Translations under genes and position numbers: made by a program
Assembly (NCBI GenBank): GCA_005793345.1
Contig: SXSU01000035.1
Location: 1 to 53,680, forward strand
Source of the DNA: Bdellovibrionales bacterium
GTDB taxonomy: Bacteria; Bdellovibrionota; Bdellovibrionia; Bdellovibrionales; Bdellovibrionaceae
Reading direction: 5' to 3'
Length of the DNA stretch: 53,680 nucleotides
Notes under the pieces: model-generated
The model's input: the letters and a program-made list of their open reading frames with translations, nothing else
Told to the model about the DNA's origin: nothing
Databases searched by the model: none
In this document: in pieces, positions 16,081-25,202 of the stretch
How positions within the stretch are numbered: the first letter of the stretch is position 1
Layout of the letters: each line of letters starts with the position of its first letter

Positions 16081-18639
16081 CTATTTTCCCAATTTAAAAG
16101 TTGAAGCATTTAATATAGTGGTTTTAGGAATCACTTTTGACCAATCAAGAGGAAATTCACGTTTTTTTAATTGGCATTGCGACCATAAATACCATTCTTC
16201 ATTTTGAGCATTTAGATTTGGATTTTCAATATTTAAGTTGCTTCCTGCAAGGATTGAGTAAACTTGTGGTGGAGTTGTCATTTCTACTATCAATCTTTGC
16301 GAGGCCCCAGATTTGTGTTTATAATAACCATCTTTCCATTCGGAGGTTCCTGGGCTAACTGTTTGTTCATCACCAAAAGTAGGTATATAGGTTTGCGATT
16401 TATATTTTGCACCCCAAAGATGGCTAAATTCATTGATATGAACTTGGCCCCAAATTGATTTATTGTTTTTATTATAATCAAGGTATTCTTTATGTGCATT
16501 AACTAATTCATTTAAAAATAAATCTTTATAATTTAATGTTGATTGAAACCTGGCATTTGCTTTATTGGGTTTATCCCATGTTTCAACTATTTTAAATAAT
16601 GCTAGGACATTAAGATCATATTTTTTATAAATTAAATCCATCCAACGTCGATATAAAAAACAGGGTTTACAATCTACATTTGTATTATAATTCCAATTTT
16701 CAAAAAGATTTAAAACTTTTATATCTTCAAGTCGCGATTCATATTGCTTATATTCTTTCATCATTAAAGGTAGAATAACTCTAGCATCTTGAGCCTGAAC
16801 ATCACACTGAATTTTTTGTGTCAATTTTAAGTCGTGCTTTTTTAAATTAAGTTTTATTAACTCTTCGATTCGATAAGCTCTAAATTCTGAATTACTACTT
16901 TCTGCTATTGGAGTTGGAGCTTTTGAATTAAAAGAAGACCATTGACTATTATTTGCGGTAACAATAAATCCTCTTGAGGGATTTAGAAGTTGTGGCATTT
17001 CAGTAGGTGAAAGGTATTTAGGTTGAGTCAATTGAAACTCTAACTCAGATGCTGTTTTTGTTGGAATTCCAAATTTATAATTTTCTGTTTGATTTAAGTT
17101 ATGAATTAATCCAGTACTTCGATAACCTATATTTCCTTTTGTGTCTGCAAATACAAAATTCCAGCTATTGAGAAATATTTTGCCTAAAACTTTATCTGTT
17201 TCAAAAGCGCTTTCAGATTGTAATAAATCAAAAAAAGAAAACATATCTTCACTTTTCAGATCTAACGAACTCCAGTGGTAAATGGCTTGGTAGTTTTTTT
17301 GAATTGGCATGGGAAGAATTGGCCATTTTTTTAATACTCGTGAATATGTTTTAAAGAAAAATGGAATTCTCAATGGACCCATTTTTATCCATATTAAAGG
17401 TCTATAATTGGTAATTTCTAATTTAGAATTAGTTAAGTCTTCGTCATTTACTAAATAGAGTTGTCCAGCAGTCAAATAAGAATTTGTAATTCCCCAACTG
17501 ACATTTAAATTTGAACCATTTGCAAAAACAGGAATTCCTGGAACATTTGAACCAAAAACATTTATTTTATCATTTTCAGATTCAAGATGAGATAGGTGCC
17601 AAAAAGGGGGGTGCTTTAGACTCAGGTGAGGATCATTTGCTAATAGTGGACGATTATTTAAGGTATATTTAGAATCAATAACCCAACTGTTACTTCCCCA
17701 ATCTTCTTTTGGATTAATGTCAATTTTACTGGGATAAGAATTTTCTATTTTATTTTCTATATTATTTAAAACTAAATTCCCTTTACTATTAGAATTAACT
17801 AATTTTTTAATATCGCTATTATTAGTTTTTAAATTGAAGTTGCTTGATTGCTTGTTTGAAATATTTGGTATTTCTTCATTTTTTAAAATTGTAGTGAGCC
17901 AAGGAATATTTTCTTTTGCAAATAAATATTTTGCTCTTTCATAACCAAAATGTGTTATCCATTTTTGTTCATCAATTTTCCTTAAAAAATTATCTTTAGT
18001 TTGTTCAAGAGATTGTAGTAAGAGCAATGCAATAGTATCTGATGGTTGCCAAGGGGATGGTGTTAAATTAGATATTTCAAACTCATAACCTGAACGATTA
18101 TTGAGTTGTTCTTTGAACCCTAAATTAACTCCTAAAGAGTAGGCTTCTAATATTTTTAAATGTTCAGTTTTTAGATTTTGACTTAATTCAATGGATTTTT
18201 CTTTTAATCCCATAAGATGCATAAAAAAATCAGATTTAATATCTTCAAATCCACCCATTAATGATTTTTGACCATAGGCCATTTTTCTTAAATGATCCAT
18301 CTGAGTACCACGATCCCTGGTATGAATGATTCCTAGACAAGTGTAGAGATAATATTTATTTTGGGCTTTTATATGTGGAATATTATCGTTATCTCTATAT
18401 ATTTCACATGAAAATGAATTTAAAAAATCTTGGATATTAGAAATTTGCAAATGTGCAGATAATGATTGGTTTAGTTTTAGAATTTGTTGTTCAAATAATA
18501 AAGGGGCCTGTTTTTTTTCATAATTCTCTATAAATAAGACGCAAAAAAAATTCATTATTGATAAAAATATTAATAAACTTAAAATATATAAAATATACTT
18601 TTGTAAATATCTTATGAATAAAATAACTTTTTTCTTCAT
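16081..18639 (-). CDS. Penicillin acylase-family amidohydrolase (Ntn hydrolase), membrane anchored
   Basis: Members of this family self-cleave and use the freed N-terminal Ser to hydrolyse amide bonds in beta-lactams, acyl-homoserine lactones or other N-acyl compounds. The chain has 852 residues, a normal length. An N-terminal transmembrane helix (about 10-37) has no cleavage site that I can identify, so the enzyme is probably periplasmic and anchored. The nucleophile is likely Ser316 in DWGSNSWVIDSKY (compare SNMWVIG in E. coli penicillin G acylase), followed by PLLANDPHL. The expected alpha-chain, spacer and beta-chain arrangement fits. It lies 36 bp after kamA in the same direction. The substrate cannot be deduced. 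Confidence 0.92.
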   Translation of the reverse strand: MKKKVILFIRYLQKYILYILSLLIFLSIMNFFCVLFIENYEKKQAPLLFEQQILKLNQSLSAHLQISNIQDFLNSFSCEIYRDNDNIPHIKAQNKYYLYTCLGIIHTRDRGTQMDHLRKMAYGQKSLMGGFEDIKSDFFMHLMGLKEKSIELSQNLKTEHLKILEAYSLGVNLGFKEQLNNRSGYEFEISNLTPSPWQPSDTIALLLLQSLEQTKDNFLRKIDEQKWITHFGYERAKYLFAKENIPWLTTILKNEEIPNISNKQSSNFNLKTNNSDIKKLVNSNSKGNLVLNNIENKIENSYPSKIDINPKEDWGSNSWVIDSKYTLNNRPLLANDPHLSLKHPPFWHLSHLESENDKINVFGSNVPGIPVFANGSNLNVSWGITNSYLTAGQLYLVNDEDLTNSKLEITNYRPLIWIKMGPLRIPFFFKTYSRVLKKWPILPMPIQKNYQAIYHWSSLDLKSEDMFSFFDLLQSESAFETDKVLGKIFLNSWNFVFADTKGNIGYRSTGLIHNLNQTENYKFGIPTKTASELEFQLTQPKYLSPTEMPQLLNPSRGFIVTANNSQWSSFNSKAPTPIAESSNSEFRAYRIEELIKLNLKKHDLKLTQKIQCDVQAQDARVILPLMMKEYKQYESRLEDIKVLNLFENWNYNTNVDCKPCFLYRRWMDLIYKKYDLNVLALFKIVETWDKPNKANARFQSTLNYKDLFLNELVNAHKEYLDYNKNNKSIWGQVHINEFSHLWGAKYKSQTYIPTFGDEQTVSPGTSEWKDGYYKHKSGASQRLIVEMTTPPQVYSILAGSNLNIENPNLNAQNEEWYLWSQCQLKKREFPLDWSKVIPKTTILNASTFKLGK

Positions 18640-18675
18640 AAGATAATCATGTGATGATATAAAAATTAAGTCTAC

Positions 18676-19812
18676 TTATATTTCATTACTATAAGTATCA
18701 ATATCAATAGGTTTTAAAATATTTTTGGGATTAGGGTTAATGTACTCTGCAGTAATTTGATCCCACCCCTGGTAAGATCTACCTGATTCATTTCTGGAAA
18801 CTTCAAAGTTAGGAGTGAGGCCCACCTTGCCACCTCCGTTGGGAATATCAATTGATAGTTGTGGGAGTGCAAGCCCAGAAAGCTTGCCCCACAACTCACG
18901 TTGTATTTGTTCTGAGTCTTCAATTGTTGTTCGTAAATGATCTGTACCTCGAGAGGGATCACACTGAAACATATAATAAGGTTTCACGCGCAAGTACAAC
19001 AATCGCCGAGAAAGGGCTTTAACTATGACTGCATGATTATTTACACCATTTAAAAGAACCATTTGATTAAAAGTTGGAATTCCATTGTCGACAAATAACT
19101 CAAGTGCATTAGCAGCTTCAAGACTAAGTTCTCGAGGATGGTTAAAGTGTGTCATTAAAAAAACTGGTTTATATTTTTTAAGTTCTTTAACTAAATCAAG
19201 ATCCACACGCATAGGACAGACGACAGGCATTCGAGTGCCAATTCGAATTATTTCAACATGATCAATTTTTCTTATTTCAAATAAAATTTGACTTAATTTT
19301 TCAGTTGAAAGAGTTAAGGGGTCACCACCAGATAAAATTACTTCACGAATTTCGGGATGACTTTTAATATACTTTAATCCATTATTTAACTCATCTTTTT
19401 TTAATAAATTTTGTTCATGACCTGTAAAATATTTCCTCGTGCAATAACGACAATACACACTACACATATCTGTTATTAGAAAAAGCACGCGATCGGGATA
19501 TCTATGAATAATACGTGATGTGGGGTTATTATTTTTTTCGTTTAATGGATCTTCTAAACTTTGATTGCCATCATCAAATTCTAGTGCATGTGGCATTAGT
19601 ATTTTTCGAATGGGATCTTCAGGGTGATCTGTCGCAAGCGCTGAATAATAGGGTGTTGATCTGATATTAAATTCTGATTTATCTTGAGAGAATATAATTT
19701 TTTCTTCTGGTGTTAATGTAAACCATTTTTCAAAATCGGTTCTAGATTTTAAAGATGAACGAAGTTGCCACAACCAATTATCCCAGTCAAAATCAAAATT
19801 ATTAGGATGCAA
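18676..19812 (-). CDS. kamA: Lysine 2,3-aminomutase family radical SAM enzyme
   Basis: Enzymes of this family use a [4Fe-4S] cluster, S-adenosylmethionine and PLP to move the alpha-amino group of lysine to the beta carbon. The cluster motif CSVYCRYC is at Cys117, Cys121 and Cys124. It is followed by LSGGDPL and, near the C-terminus, PNGGGKVGL as in KamA. The 378-residue length is between the short EpmB and the longer clostridial KamA, so EpmB-like activity cannot be excluded; no epmA or efp is visible. Only a TTG start at 19812 or an upstream non-ATG start is possible, and no Shine-Dalgarno is seen, so the N-terminus is uncertain. It is the first gene of a minus-strand run, divergent from the synthase operon. 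Confidence 0.9.
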   Translation of the reverse strand: MHPNNFDFDWDNWLWQLRSSLKSRTDFEKWFTLTPEEKIIFSQDKSEFNIRSTPYYSALATDHPEDPIRKILMPHALEFDDGNQSLEDPLNEKNNNPTSRIIHRYPDRVLFLITDMCSVYCRYCTRKYFTGHEQNLLKKDELNNGLKYIKSHPEIREVILSGGDPLTLSTEKLSQILFEIRKIDHVEIIRIGTRMPVVCPMRVDLDLVKELKKYKPVFLMTHFNHPRELSLEAANALELFVDNGIPTFNQMVLLNGVNNHAVIVKALSRRLLYLRVKPYYMFQCDPSRGTDHLRTTIEDSEQIQRELWGKLSGLALPQLSIDIPNGGGKVGLTPNFEVSRNESGRSYQGWDQITAEYINPNPKNILKPIDIDTYSNEI

Positions 19813-20096
19813 TTGAAGGTGTTCAGGGGGAGTCGTTTTTAAAAAAGAAAATTTAATATTAAAATAATGAAGTATATTTATAAAAAGAAAATAAAATATT
19901 TATTTACCCTGTAAATACTTCTCAGTGGCTGACGGAAAATGGTATTAGATTTATAGAATTACAAAAAAAACAATTGTCTGTATAAGAACTAGACATTTTT
20001 TATTTTGTTATGTAAGTAGAAGTGGTCAAAAGAATTGACTTCTATTTTTAATTGGCTTGTTGTTTTAAAAAATTTAAAGAATTTAAAGGATTTAAA

Positions 20097-22376
20097 TTGG
20101 ATTTTAAAAAAAGACTTTTCGAAATTTTAAAAATAAAAGTAGATGCTGTTCTTATCGAAGATGAGGCTGTAAAATGGACAGGCCGTGATATCCTTGATCA
20201 TTTTGAGTTATTGAATAATAAGTATTTTATAAAATTACCAGAACGGTCTCGAATAGCTCTGTGTTTTCCGAATCAAGGGGTTTTTGCACTAACTATTATA
20301 TGTACTTATTTGTCTGGCCATATTCCTGTATTAGTAAATTATATTGATGTGAGCGAAGATAATCCCTATTTATTTTTTCAAAATAAAAATCTTGAAAACT
20401 TGATTTTAGAAAACTCACTTTTAACAAAAATTAATATTACGGATCATAAGCAAAATAAAACTTCAATACATTTTTTTCACTCAGTTATGAAGTTAGATCG
20501 CTTTGCTACAATAACAGATTCTTTTTTATCCGAAGAACTTATTTCATTCAAAAATAAATCAGTTCAAGTTAATTTGAATTCCAATAAAGATACATTTGCT
20601 GTTTTATATACTTCGGGATCAACCGGTGATTCTAAGCCTATTCCAGTTCCAGCTGAGGGTATAGAAATTACAGCAGATTATTTAAATTCCTATTTTAAAT
20701 TAACTGATAAAGATGTAGCAACAGTTGTCTTACCAATTTGTTTTAGTATGTCTTTAAATACTCAATTTATACCAACGCTTTTATTGGGAGCTCGTTCAAT
20801 TTTTATAAATTCGCGATTAAATTATATGAAGTTATATTCTTTAATACTCGAAAGTCAGGGTACTTCGCTTGCTCTTATTGGTGATGTTTTACAGACGTGT
20901 TGGGAACAAAGAAAGAAAAAAAATCTTCCTTCTGCTGTACATGTTAAGCATGTACAATTAGCGGGTGGACCAGTCTTACCTGAATACGTTAAAATGGCCC
21001 AGGAATTATTTCCAAATGCAATAATTTACAAAGGGTATGGACTGACTGAAGCAATACGAGTCGCAATGATCGATAGCCGTGATCCAGATTTTACAACAAA
21101 TTGTGTTGGGCATCCCTTGCCATTTGTACAGTTGAAAATTGAAGGTGATCAGGGTGAGATTTATGTTAAAGGACCTAATGTTATGGTTGGTCATGAAAAT
21201 GAATTTTTTCCTACCGGTGATTTTGGGTATCTTAATGAAGCTGGACAGCTCATTGTTTTAGGCCGTCGGGATGGTGTTTTTAAAATAAGTGGGCAACGTA
21301 TTGCCGGTTCCATTTTTGAAAATTTAGCGTTGCAATTCTCACAACTTGTAAAATCAGCCAAATGTTTAGCTGTATATGACAAAAAGCGTTTGACACAAAA
21401 AATTGTTCTTTTTTTAGAAATAGAGCCACTCAAGTCAGTTTTTGAAATTCATAAGAATGATATTTTTAGAGATTTCGAAAATAAACTCAAGGCCCACAGT
21501 TTTTATCCTAAAGATATTGTATTATTAAATCGATTTCCCCGAACCAGTAATGGAAAAATAAAATTATCAGAATTACAAATGTTATGGCAAAATGATGATT
21601 TTAATCGAATAAATGTTTTACCAAATAGCATCTTGAGATGGTATAGTCCTGAAAGTCTTGTGTCTGAACTTAATATTCATCGGGAAATAAATTATTTCTT
21701 AAATGAAGTTTTAAGTAGTGAACTATTTGAGCGAGTTTCTTTTTTTAAATTTGAATTTCATCGTGAGTGGTCTTCTAAATATGAAAATTATAGATCCCAT
21801 ATTCGTGAGGCAATATTAGCAACTGATCCTGGTATATTATCTCATTTTAAAAATTCTATTTTAGATTTAAACTTAGTTCCTGAACATCCCGCGTGCCATA
21901 TTTCTATTTCTCATTGTAAAGAAATTGGGGGCTATGCATTAGTCGACAAAACCTTTTTAGTTGGAATTGATGTTGAAGGGGTCGAGCGTGTGAATTCACA
22001 GGTTTTTCGGCGTATTTCAAATGTCAGGGATGTTCAGGAACTCCCTTTTTTGCATCCATCAATTGCATGGGTTGCAAAAGAATCAGCGTTTAAAGCTATT
22101 TCAAAAAAAAATAATTTTAATGTTATAAGTGAAATAGCTGTGACAAGTATAAAAGAGATTAAGCCCAATATTTATAATTACTCAATAGATATAAATAATC
22201 CTTCGAGTTGTAACGGTGAGGGTTTTGTTTTAATAACTGATCAAGTTTGTTTTGGAATTTATATTCAAGAAAATACTGATTATATCTACAATGTATATTC
22301 TCAGCATGAGCAAAATGAACAATTTTTTGCAGAAGATTTAGTATACAACCTTAATATGGAGAATATTGAGTTATGA
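20097..22376 (+). CDS. Acyl-AMP ligase fused to 4'-phosphopantetheinyl transferase
   Basis: A two-domain protein of about 760 residues. The N-terminal 500 residues are an ANL-family adenylating enzyme: YTSGSTGDSKP (about 171-181), GYGLTEA, TGDFGYL, GRRDGVFKISGQRIAG and the C-terminal catalytic lysine in RTSNGKIKL (K487). The C-terminal 220 residues are a Sfp-type phosphopantetheinyl transferase with GIDVEG (D625, E627) and WVAKESAFKA (E662). One protein could thus arm the ACP and load an acyl or aryl starter on it. The start is taken as TTG 20097 with AAAGGA 6 nt upstream; TTG 20052 has no such site. The stop overlaps the next start (ATGA). It opens an eight-gene operon. The starter acid is unknown. 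Confidence 0.92.
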   Translation: MDFKKRLFEILKIKVDAVLIEDEAVKWTGRDILDHFELLNNKYFIKLPERSRIALCFPNQGVFALTIICTYLSGHIPVLVNYIDVSEDNPYLFFQNKNLENLILENSLLTKINITDHKQNKTSIHFFHSVMKLDRFATITDSFLSEELISFKNKSVQVNLNSNKDTFAVLYTSGSTGDSKPIPVPAEGIEITADYLNSYFKLTDKDVATVVLPICFSMSLNTQFIPTLLLGARSIFINSRLNYMKLYSLILESQGTSLALIGDVLQTCWEQRKKKNLPSAVHVKHVQLAGGPVLPEYVKMAQELFPNAIIYKGYGLTEAIRVAMIDSRDPDFTTNCVGHPLPFVQLKIEGDQGEIYVKGPNVMVGHENEFFPTGDFGYLNEAGQLIVLGRRDGVFKISGQRIAGSIFENLALQFSQLVKSAKCLAVYDKKRLTQKIVLFLEIEPLKSVFEIHKNDIFRDFENKLKAHSFYPKDIVLLNRFPRTSNGKIKLSELQMLWQNDDFNRINVLPNSILRWYSPESLVSELNIHREINYFLNEVLSSELFERVSFFKFEFHREWSSKYENYRSHIREAILATDPGILSHFKNSILDLNLVPEHPACHISISHCKEIGGYALVDKTFLVGIDVEGVERVNSQVFRRISNVRDVQELPFLHPSIAWVAKESAFKAISKKNNFNVISEIAVTSIKEIKPNIYNYSIDINNPSSCNGEGFVLITDQVCFGIYIQENTDYIYNVYSQHEQNEQFFAEDLVYNLNMENIEL

Positions 22377-22831
22377 GATGGCAATTTCTAGATCGAATTA
22401 TTTCATGTGAACCAGGAATTTCTGCGGTAGGTATTAAATGTTTTTCACGTTCGGAATTATTTTTTATGGATCATTTTCCTGGGTTTCCTATTGTACCTGG
22501 TGTTTTACAAATAGAAATGATGGCGCAAATGGCTGGAAAATGTATTGCCATTAAAAACCCATTAATATTACCAGTTCTAGGTTCAGTTAAAAATTCAAAA
22601 TTTTATCGGAATATAAATCCTGGGGATCAGTGTAAAATTTATGCTCAAATAACTAAAATTGCGAAACAATATGGAACGGCGGAGTGTTATATTGAAGTCG
22701 ATGGCTTAAAAGTATCAAGTGCTGAAATTCTTTTTGCCTTTTTACCAAGAACTCATTTACAGTCTGAAAACTTTGATGGGGTGACCCAGGAGTGGTTAAA
22801 AAAACAAGAGCTTGAAGATCAAAGCCAATAA
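22373..22831 (+). CDS. FabZ-like 3-hydroxyacyl-ACP dehydratase (hotdog fold)
   Basis: A 152-residue protein with the hotdog dehydratase signature MDHFPGFPIVPGVLQIEMMAQMAGK. This corresponds to FabZ HFPGxPxMPGVLxxEAxAQ, with the catalytic pair His34 and Glu48. It would remove water from the beta-hydroxyacyl-ACP made by the FabG-like enzyme of the same operon. It is translationally coupled to the AMP ligase gene by a 4-nt overlap and is followed 22 bp later by the ketosynthase-like subunit. The housekeeping fabZ normally sits with lpx genes, so this copy is more likely dedicated to the local pathway (inference). Confidence 0.9.
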   Translation: MRWQFLDRIISCEPGISAVGIKCFSRSELFFMDHFPGFPIVPGVLQIEMMAQMAGKCIAIKNPLILPVLGSVKNSKFYRNINPGDQCKIYAQITKIAKQYGTAECYIEVDGLKVSSAEILFAFLPRTHLQSENFDGVTQEWLKKQELEDQSQ

Positions 22832-22853
22832 TAAATTAAGGGTTTAGTGAATT

Positions 22854-23594
22854 ATGAGTCATGTAATCTGGAAAAATTTTATAACTCCAAATAGTTCTTC
22901 AGATGAATCTGAAGAACTATTTGATCCAAGCTTTAAGGATAGCCTACCAAATACCTTAAAAGTTCCTATTGAATCTCAAAGTATTGTATTAAAAGATCCA
23001 AGAGCATTTCGCTCAATGAGCCGTGCAGCTCTATTGTTATCACATATATGCACTGGGATTGAAGAAACAGTTTTAAAACCTTATTTATTAAAAAACCCTT
23101 TTTCTGTTGGAATTTACTGTGCTGTTGAAAATGGGCCAATTGATGCTCCAACAACATTAAAAATGTTAGACGCTTCTCCTGAACAATTTGCGGAAATGTA
23201 CAGAAAATTAAGAAACCCCAAAATGTATTTAAAACAATTACCTAATTTAGTACCGGCACAATTAGGTATTTTTTTAAATATTCAAGGCATTATGAATGTC
23301 TATACTCATAGTGAACAAGGGGGAATTCAGGCTCTTGAACAAGCTGAAATTGATTTGCAACAAGGAGTTGTAGAAGCAGCATTAGTTTGTACGGCTCATG
23401 CCTTTGATGATTACTTAGTTGTAAAACGGTCACAACTAAAACACCCCGAACGAAGACTCTGTGAGGGAGCTGCTGCAATGGTTTTAGTGCGAGATCATAA
23501 ATCTGCATTAACACCCTGGAGTGATTTACTCAAAGAAAATAAAAAAAATAATTATGGAGTGAGTGATCAAATTATCAATCTACTTATAGATTGA
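22854..23594 (+). CDS. Half-length ketosynthase-like protein lacking the active-site Cys (chain-length-factor-like)
   Basis: The 246 residues correspond to the N-terminal half of a beta-ketoacyl synthase (compare the Ketoacyl-synt_2 domain proteins of aryl polyene clusters). At the place of the nucleophile loop, THSEQGGIQALEQAE replaces the usual SACASGLQALxxA. Alignment by eye puts Glu154 at the Cys position. The C-terminal half with the two histidines is missing; the chain ends after EGAAAMVLVRDH and a short tail. It cannot catalyse condensation itself. I infer that it partners the full ketosynthase encoded two genes downstream, as chain-length factors do. A strong palindrome lies inside codons 12-24. 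The cluster position supports a biosynthetic role. Confidence 0.85.
   Translation: MSHVIWKNFITPNSSSDESEELFDPSFKDSLPNTLKVPIESQSIVLKDPRAFRSMSRAALLLSHICTGIEETVLKPYLLKNPFSVGIYCAVENGPIDAPTTLKMLDASPEQFAEMYRKLRNPKMYLKQLPNLVPAQLGIFLNIQGIMNVYTHSEQGGIQALEQAEIDLQQGVVEAALVCTAHAFDDYLVVKRSQLKHPERRLCEGAAAMVLVRDHKSALTPWSDLLKENKKNNYGVSDQIINLLID
22888..22923. repeat. Perfect 17-bp inverted repeat inside a coding region
   Basis: The 17-nt arm at 22888-22904 (CAAATAGTTCTTCAGAT) is the exact reverse complement of 22907-22923, with only GA between them. The palindrome begins 35 nt after the start codon of the ketosynthase-like gene and encodes an acidic, Ser/Glu-rich segment. The transcript would form a very stable hairpin close to the translation start. 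Confidence 0.9.
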
Positions 23595-23669
23595 TTTAAA
23601 TTTTAAAAATAAAATAGTAAAAATACAGAAAATTAATATAAGAAAATATTTAATTTAATTGGAGGAAAA

Positions 23670-23951
23670 ATGAGCCAAACAGAAATTTTAACAGAAGTAT
23701 CAAAAGCTATTAAGGATGTATTAAATAATCAATCTTTAAGTGTAACATTAGATAGTAAATTAATGAATGATTTAGGCTTAGAAAGTATTGATCTTTTAGA
23801 TGTGAGTTCTGAATTAGAAGGAGCTCTTGGTCTTGAAATTGATTTTAAAGAAGTTGCAGAGTTTGTTAAAGCAAATTCAGGCAATAGTGTTTCAGATATG
23901 AAAAGTGTTAAAGTTCAAGATTTAGTTCAATTTATAGAAGCTAAAAAATAA
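23670..23951 (+). CDS. Acyl carrier protein
   Basis: A 93-residue acidic, helical protein with the phosphopantetheine site in LGLESIDLLDV (Ser39, ESI in place of the usual DSL). It carries the growing acyl chain as a thioester. It has an N-terminal stretch typical of specialised ACPs, and the ESID variant together with the flanking synthase genes points to a pathway-specific carrier and not the housekeeping AcpP. A strong GGAGG lies just upstream of the ATG. The fused phosphopantetheinyl transferase encoded upstream is the likely activating enzyme. The 75-bp gap before it is AT-rich and free of repeats. Confidence 0.95.
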   Translation: MSQTEILTEVSKAIKDVLNNQSLSVTLDSKLMNDLGLESIDLLDVSSELEGALGLEIDFKEVAEFVKANSGNSVSDMKSVKVQDLVQFIEAKK

Positions 23952-23957
23952 TTATAT

Positions 23958-25193
23958 ATGGAAGAAGTTGTTGTCACCTCTTACAGTTTAGTTACCTCGA
24001 TTGGTTCGACTATCGAAGAGTTTTCTAGTAAAATGTTTGCTGGAGATTCTGGAGTAGTTTCTATTCGAGATTCTATGGTTCATTCGAGCTTTCCAGTACC
24101 CTATGCGGCAATGGTTCCTCGTGATACGCTTTACCAAAGTAATTATTTCAAAGGTAAAGAAAATGAATTTTTACTGAAAAGTTGGTTAATGACAGCTTTG
24201 GCAGTTGAGCGTGCACTTGCTGAAGTACCAAATACTACACCCATTGATTCAATAATTTATGGAACTGCAGATGGAGTTAGTTTTGAGTTGGTTACTCATT
24301 TTTTAAAGTCTGGTGTTCATGGTGATAAGTTTATTCCATTGGTGACAAGGTCTGAGTCCTCTTTAATCATTTTTAATGAAGTTATGAAATCAATGGGGTT
24401 TGCAGGGGTTCCTGAGAAGGAACTAATTTCGATTAACTCTGCATGTGCCACTGGAAACCAAACACTTGGAGTGGCTTTACAAAAAATTCGTTCTGGGCAA
24501 TCACAACGATGTCTTGTGGGTGGCGTGGATTCAAGATGTGAGCCTAGTAATTTTTTAAATTTCTTTTTACTTGGAGCAGTGACCACAGAAGATGTTTCAC
24601 CAGCAATGGCAAGTAAACCTTTTGCAAAAAACAGGTCAGGTTTTGTAAGAGGTGAAGGTGCTGCAGTATTGCTGTTAGAATCAAAAAAAGCGGCATTAGC
24701 ACGTGGTGCAAAAATCCTAGGTAAAGTTGTTGGCTATGGTAACACAAGTGATGCTTTTCGTCTTACAGATGGGCGAGATGATGGATTGTGTGTGATTGAA
24801 GCTATGCGGTCTGCAATTAAATCTGCAAATATAGAACCAGAACAAATAGATTATATTAATGCCCATGGTACATCCACCCCTCTCAATGATCGCTTAGAAA
24901 CTTTTGCCATAAAAAAATTATTTGGCGAAAAAGCGTATCAAATACCTGTGAGTTCTCTGAAATCACAAATTGGTCATGCGACAATAGCATCAAGTGCAAT
25001 TGAAGCTGTTGCTTGTTTGCTTATGCTCGAAAAACAAATCATAGCACCGACAATCAATTATGAAATTCCAGATCCTGAATGTGATCTTGATTATGTTCCA
25101 AATGTTAAACGAAGTCATAATATGAAATATGTTTTAAGTAATGCATTTGGTTTTGGTGGACAAAATGCATGTATTGTTTTTGAAAAAGTGTAG
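23958..25193 (+). CDS. Beta-ketoacyl-ACP synthase (FabF/KAS II-like)
   Basis: This decarboxylating condensing enzyme extends the ACP-bound chain by two carbons from malonyl-ACP. The complete thiolase-fold catalytic set is visible: Cys163 in NSACATGN, His303 in NAHGTSTPLND, Lys335 and His340 in SLKSQIGHA. The 411-residue length is normal. It begins 6 bp after the ACP stop. Together with the Cys-less half-length protein it may form a heterodimer like KS-CLF pairs. I use no fab symbol because the context suggests a dedicated pathway. Confidence 0.95.
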   Translation: MEEVVVTSYSLVTSIGSTIEEFSSKMFAGDSGVVSIRDSMVHSSFPVPYAAMVPRDTLYQSNYFKGKENEFLLKSWLMTALAVERALAEVPNTTPIDSIIYGTADGVSFELVTHFLKSGVHGDKFIPLVTRSESSLIIFNEVMKSMGFAGVPEKELISINSACATGNQTLGVALQKIRSGQSQRCLVGGVDSRCEPSNFLNFFLLGAVTTEDVSPAMASKPFAKNRSGFVRGEGAAVLLLESKKAALARGAKILGKVVGYGNTSDAFRLTDGRDDGLCVIEAMRSAIKSANIEPEQIDYINAHGTSTPLNDRLETFAIKKLFGEKAYQIPVSSLKSQIGHATIASSAIEAVACLLMLEKQIIAPTINYEIPDPECDLDYVPNVKRSHNMKYVLSNAFGFGGQNACIVFEKV

Positions 25194-25202
25194 AGGTCAA
25201 TT

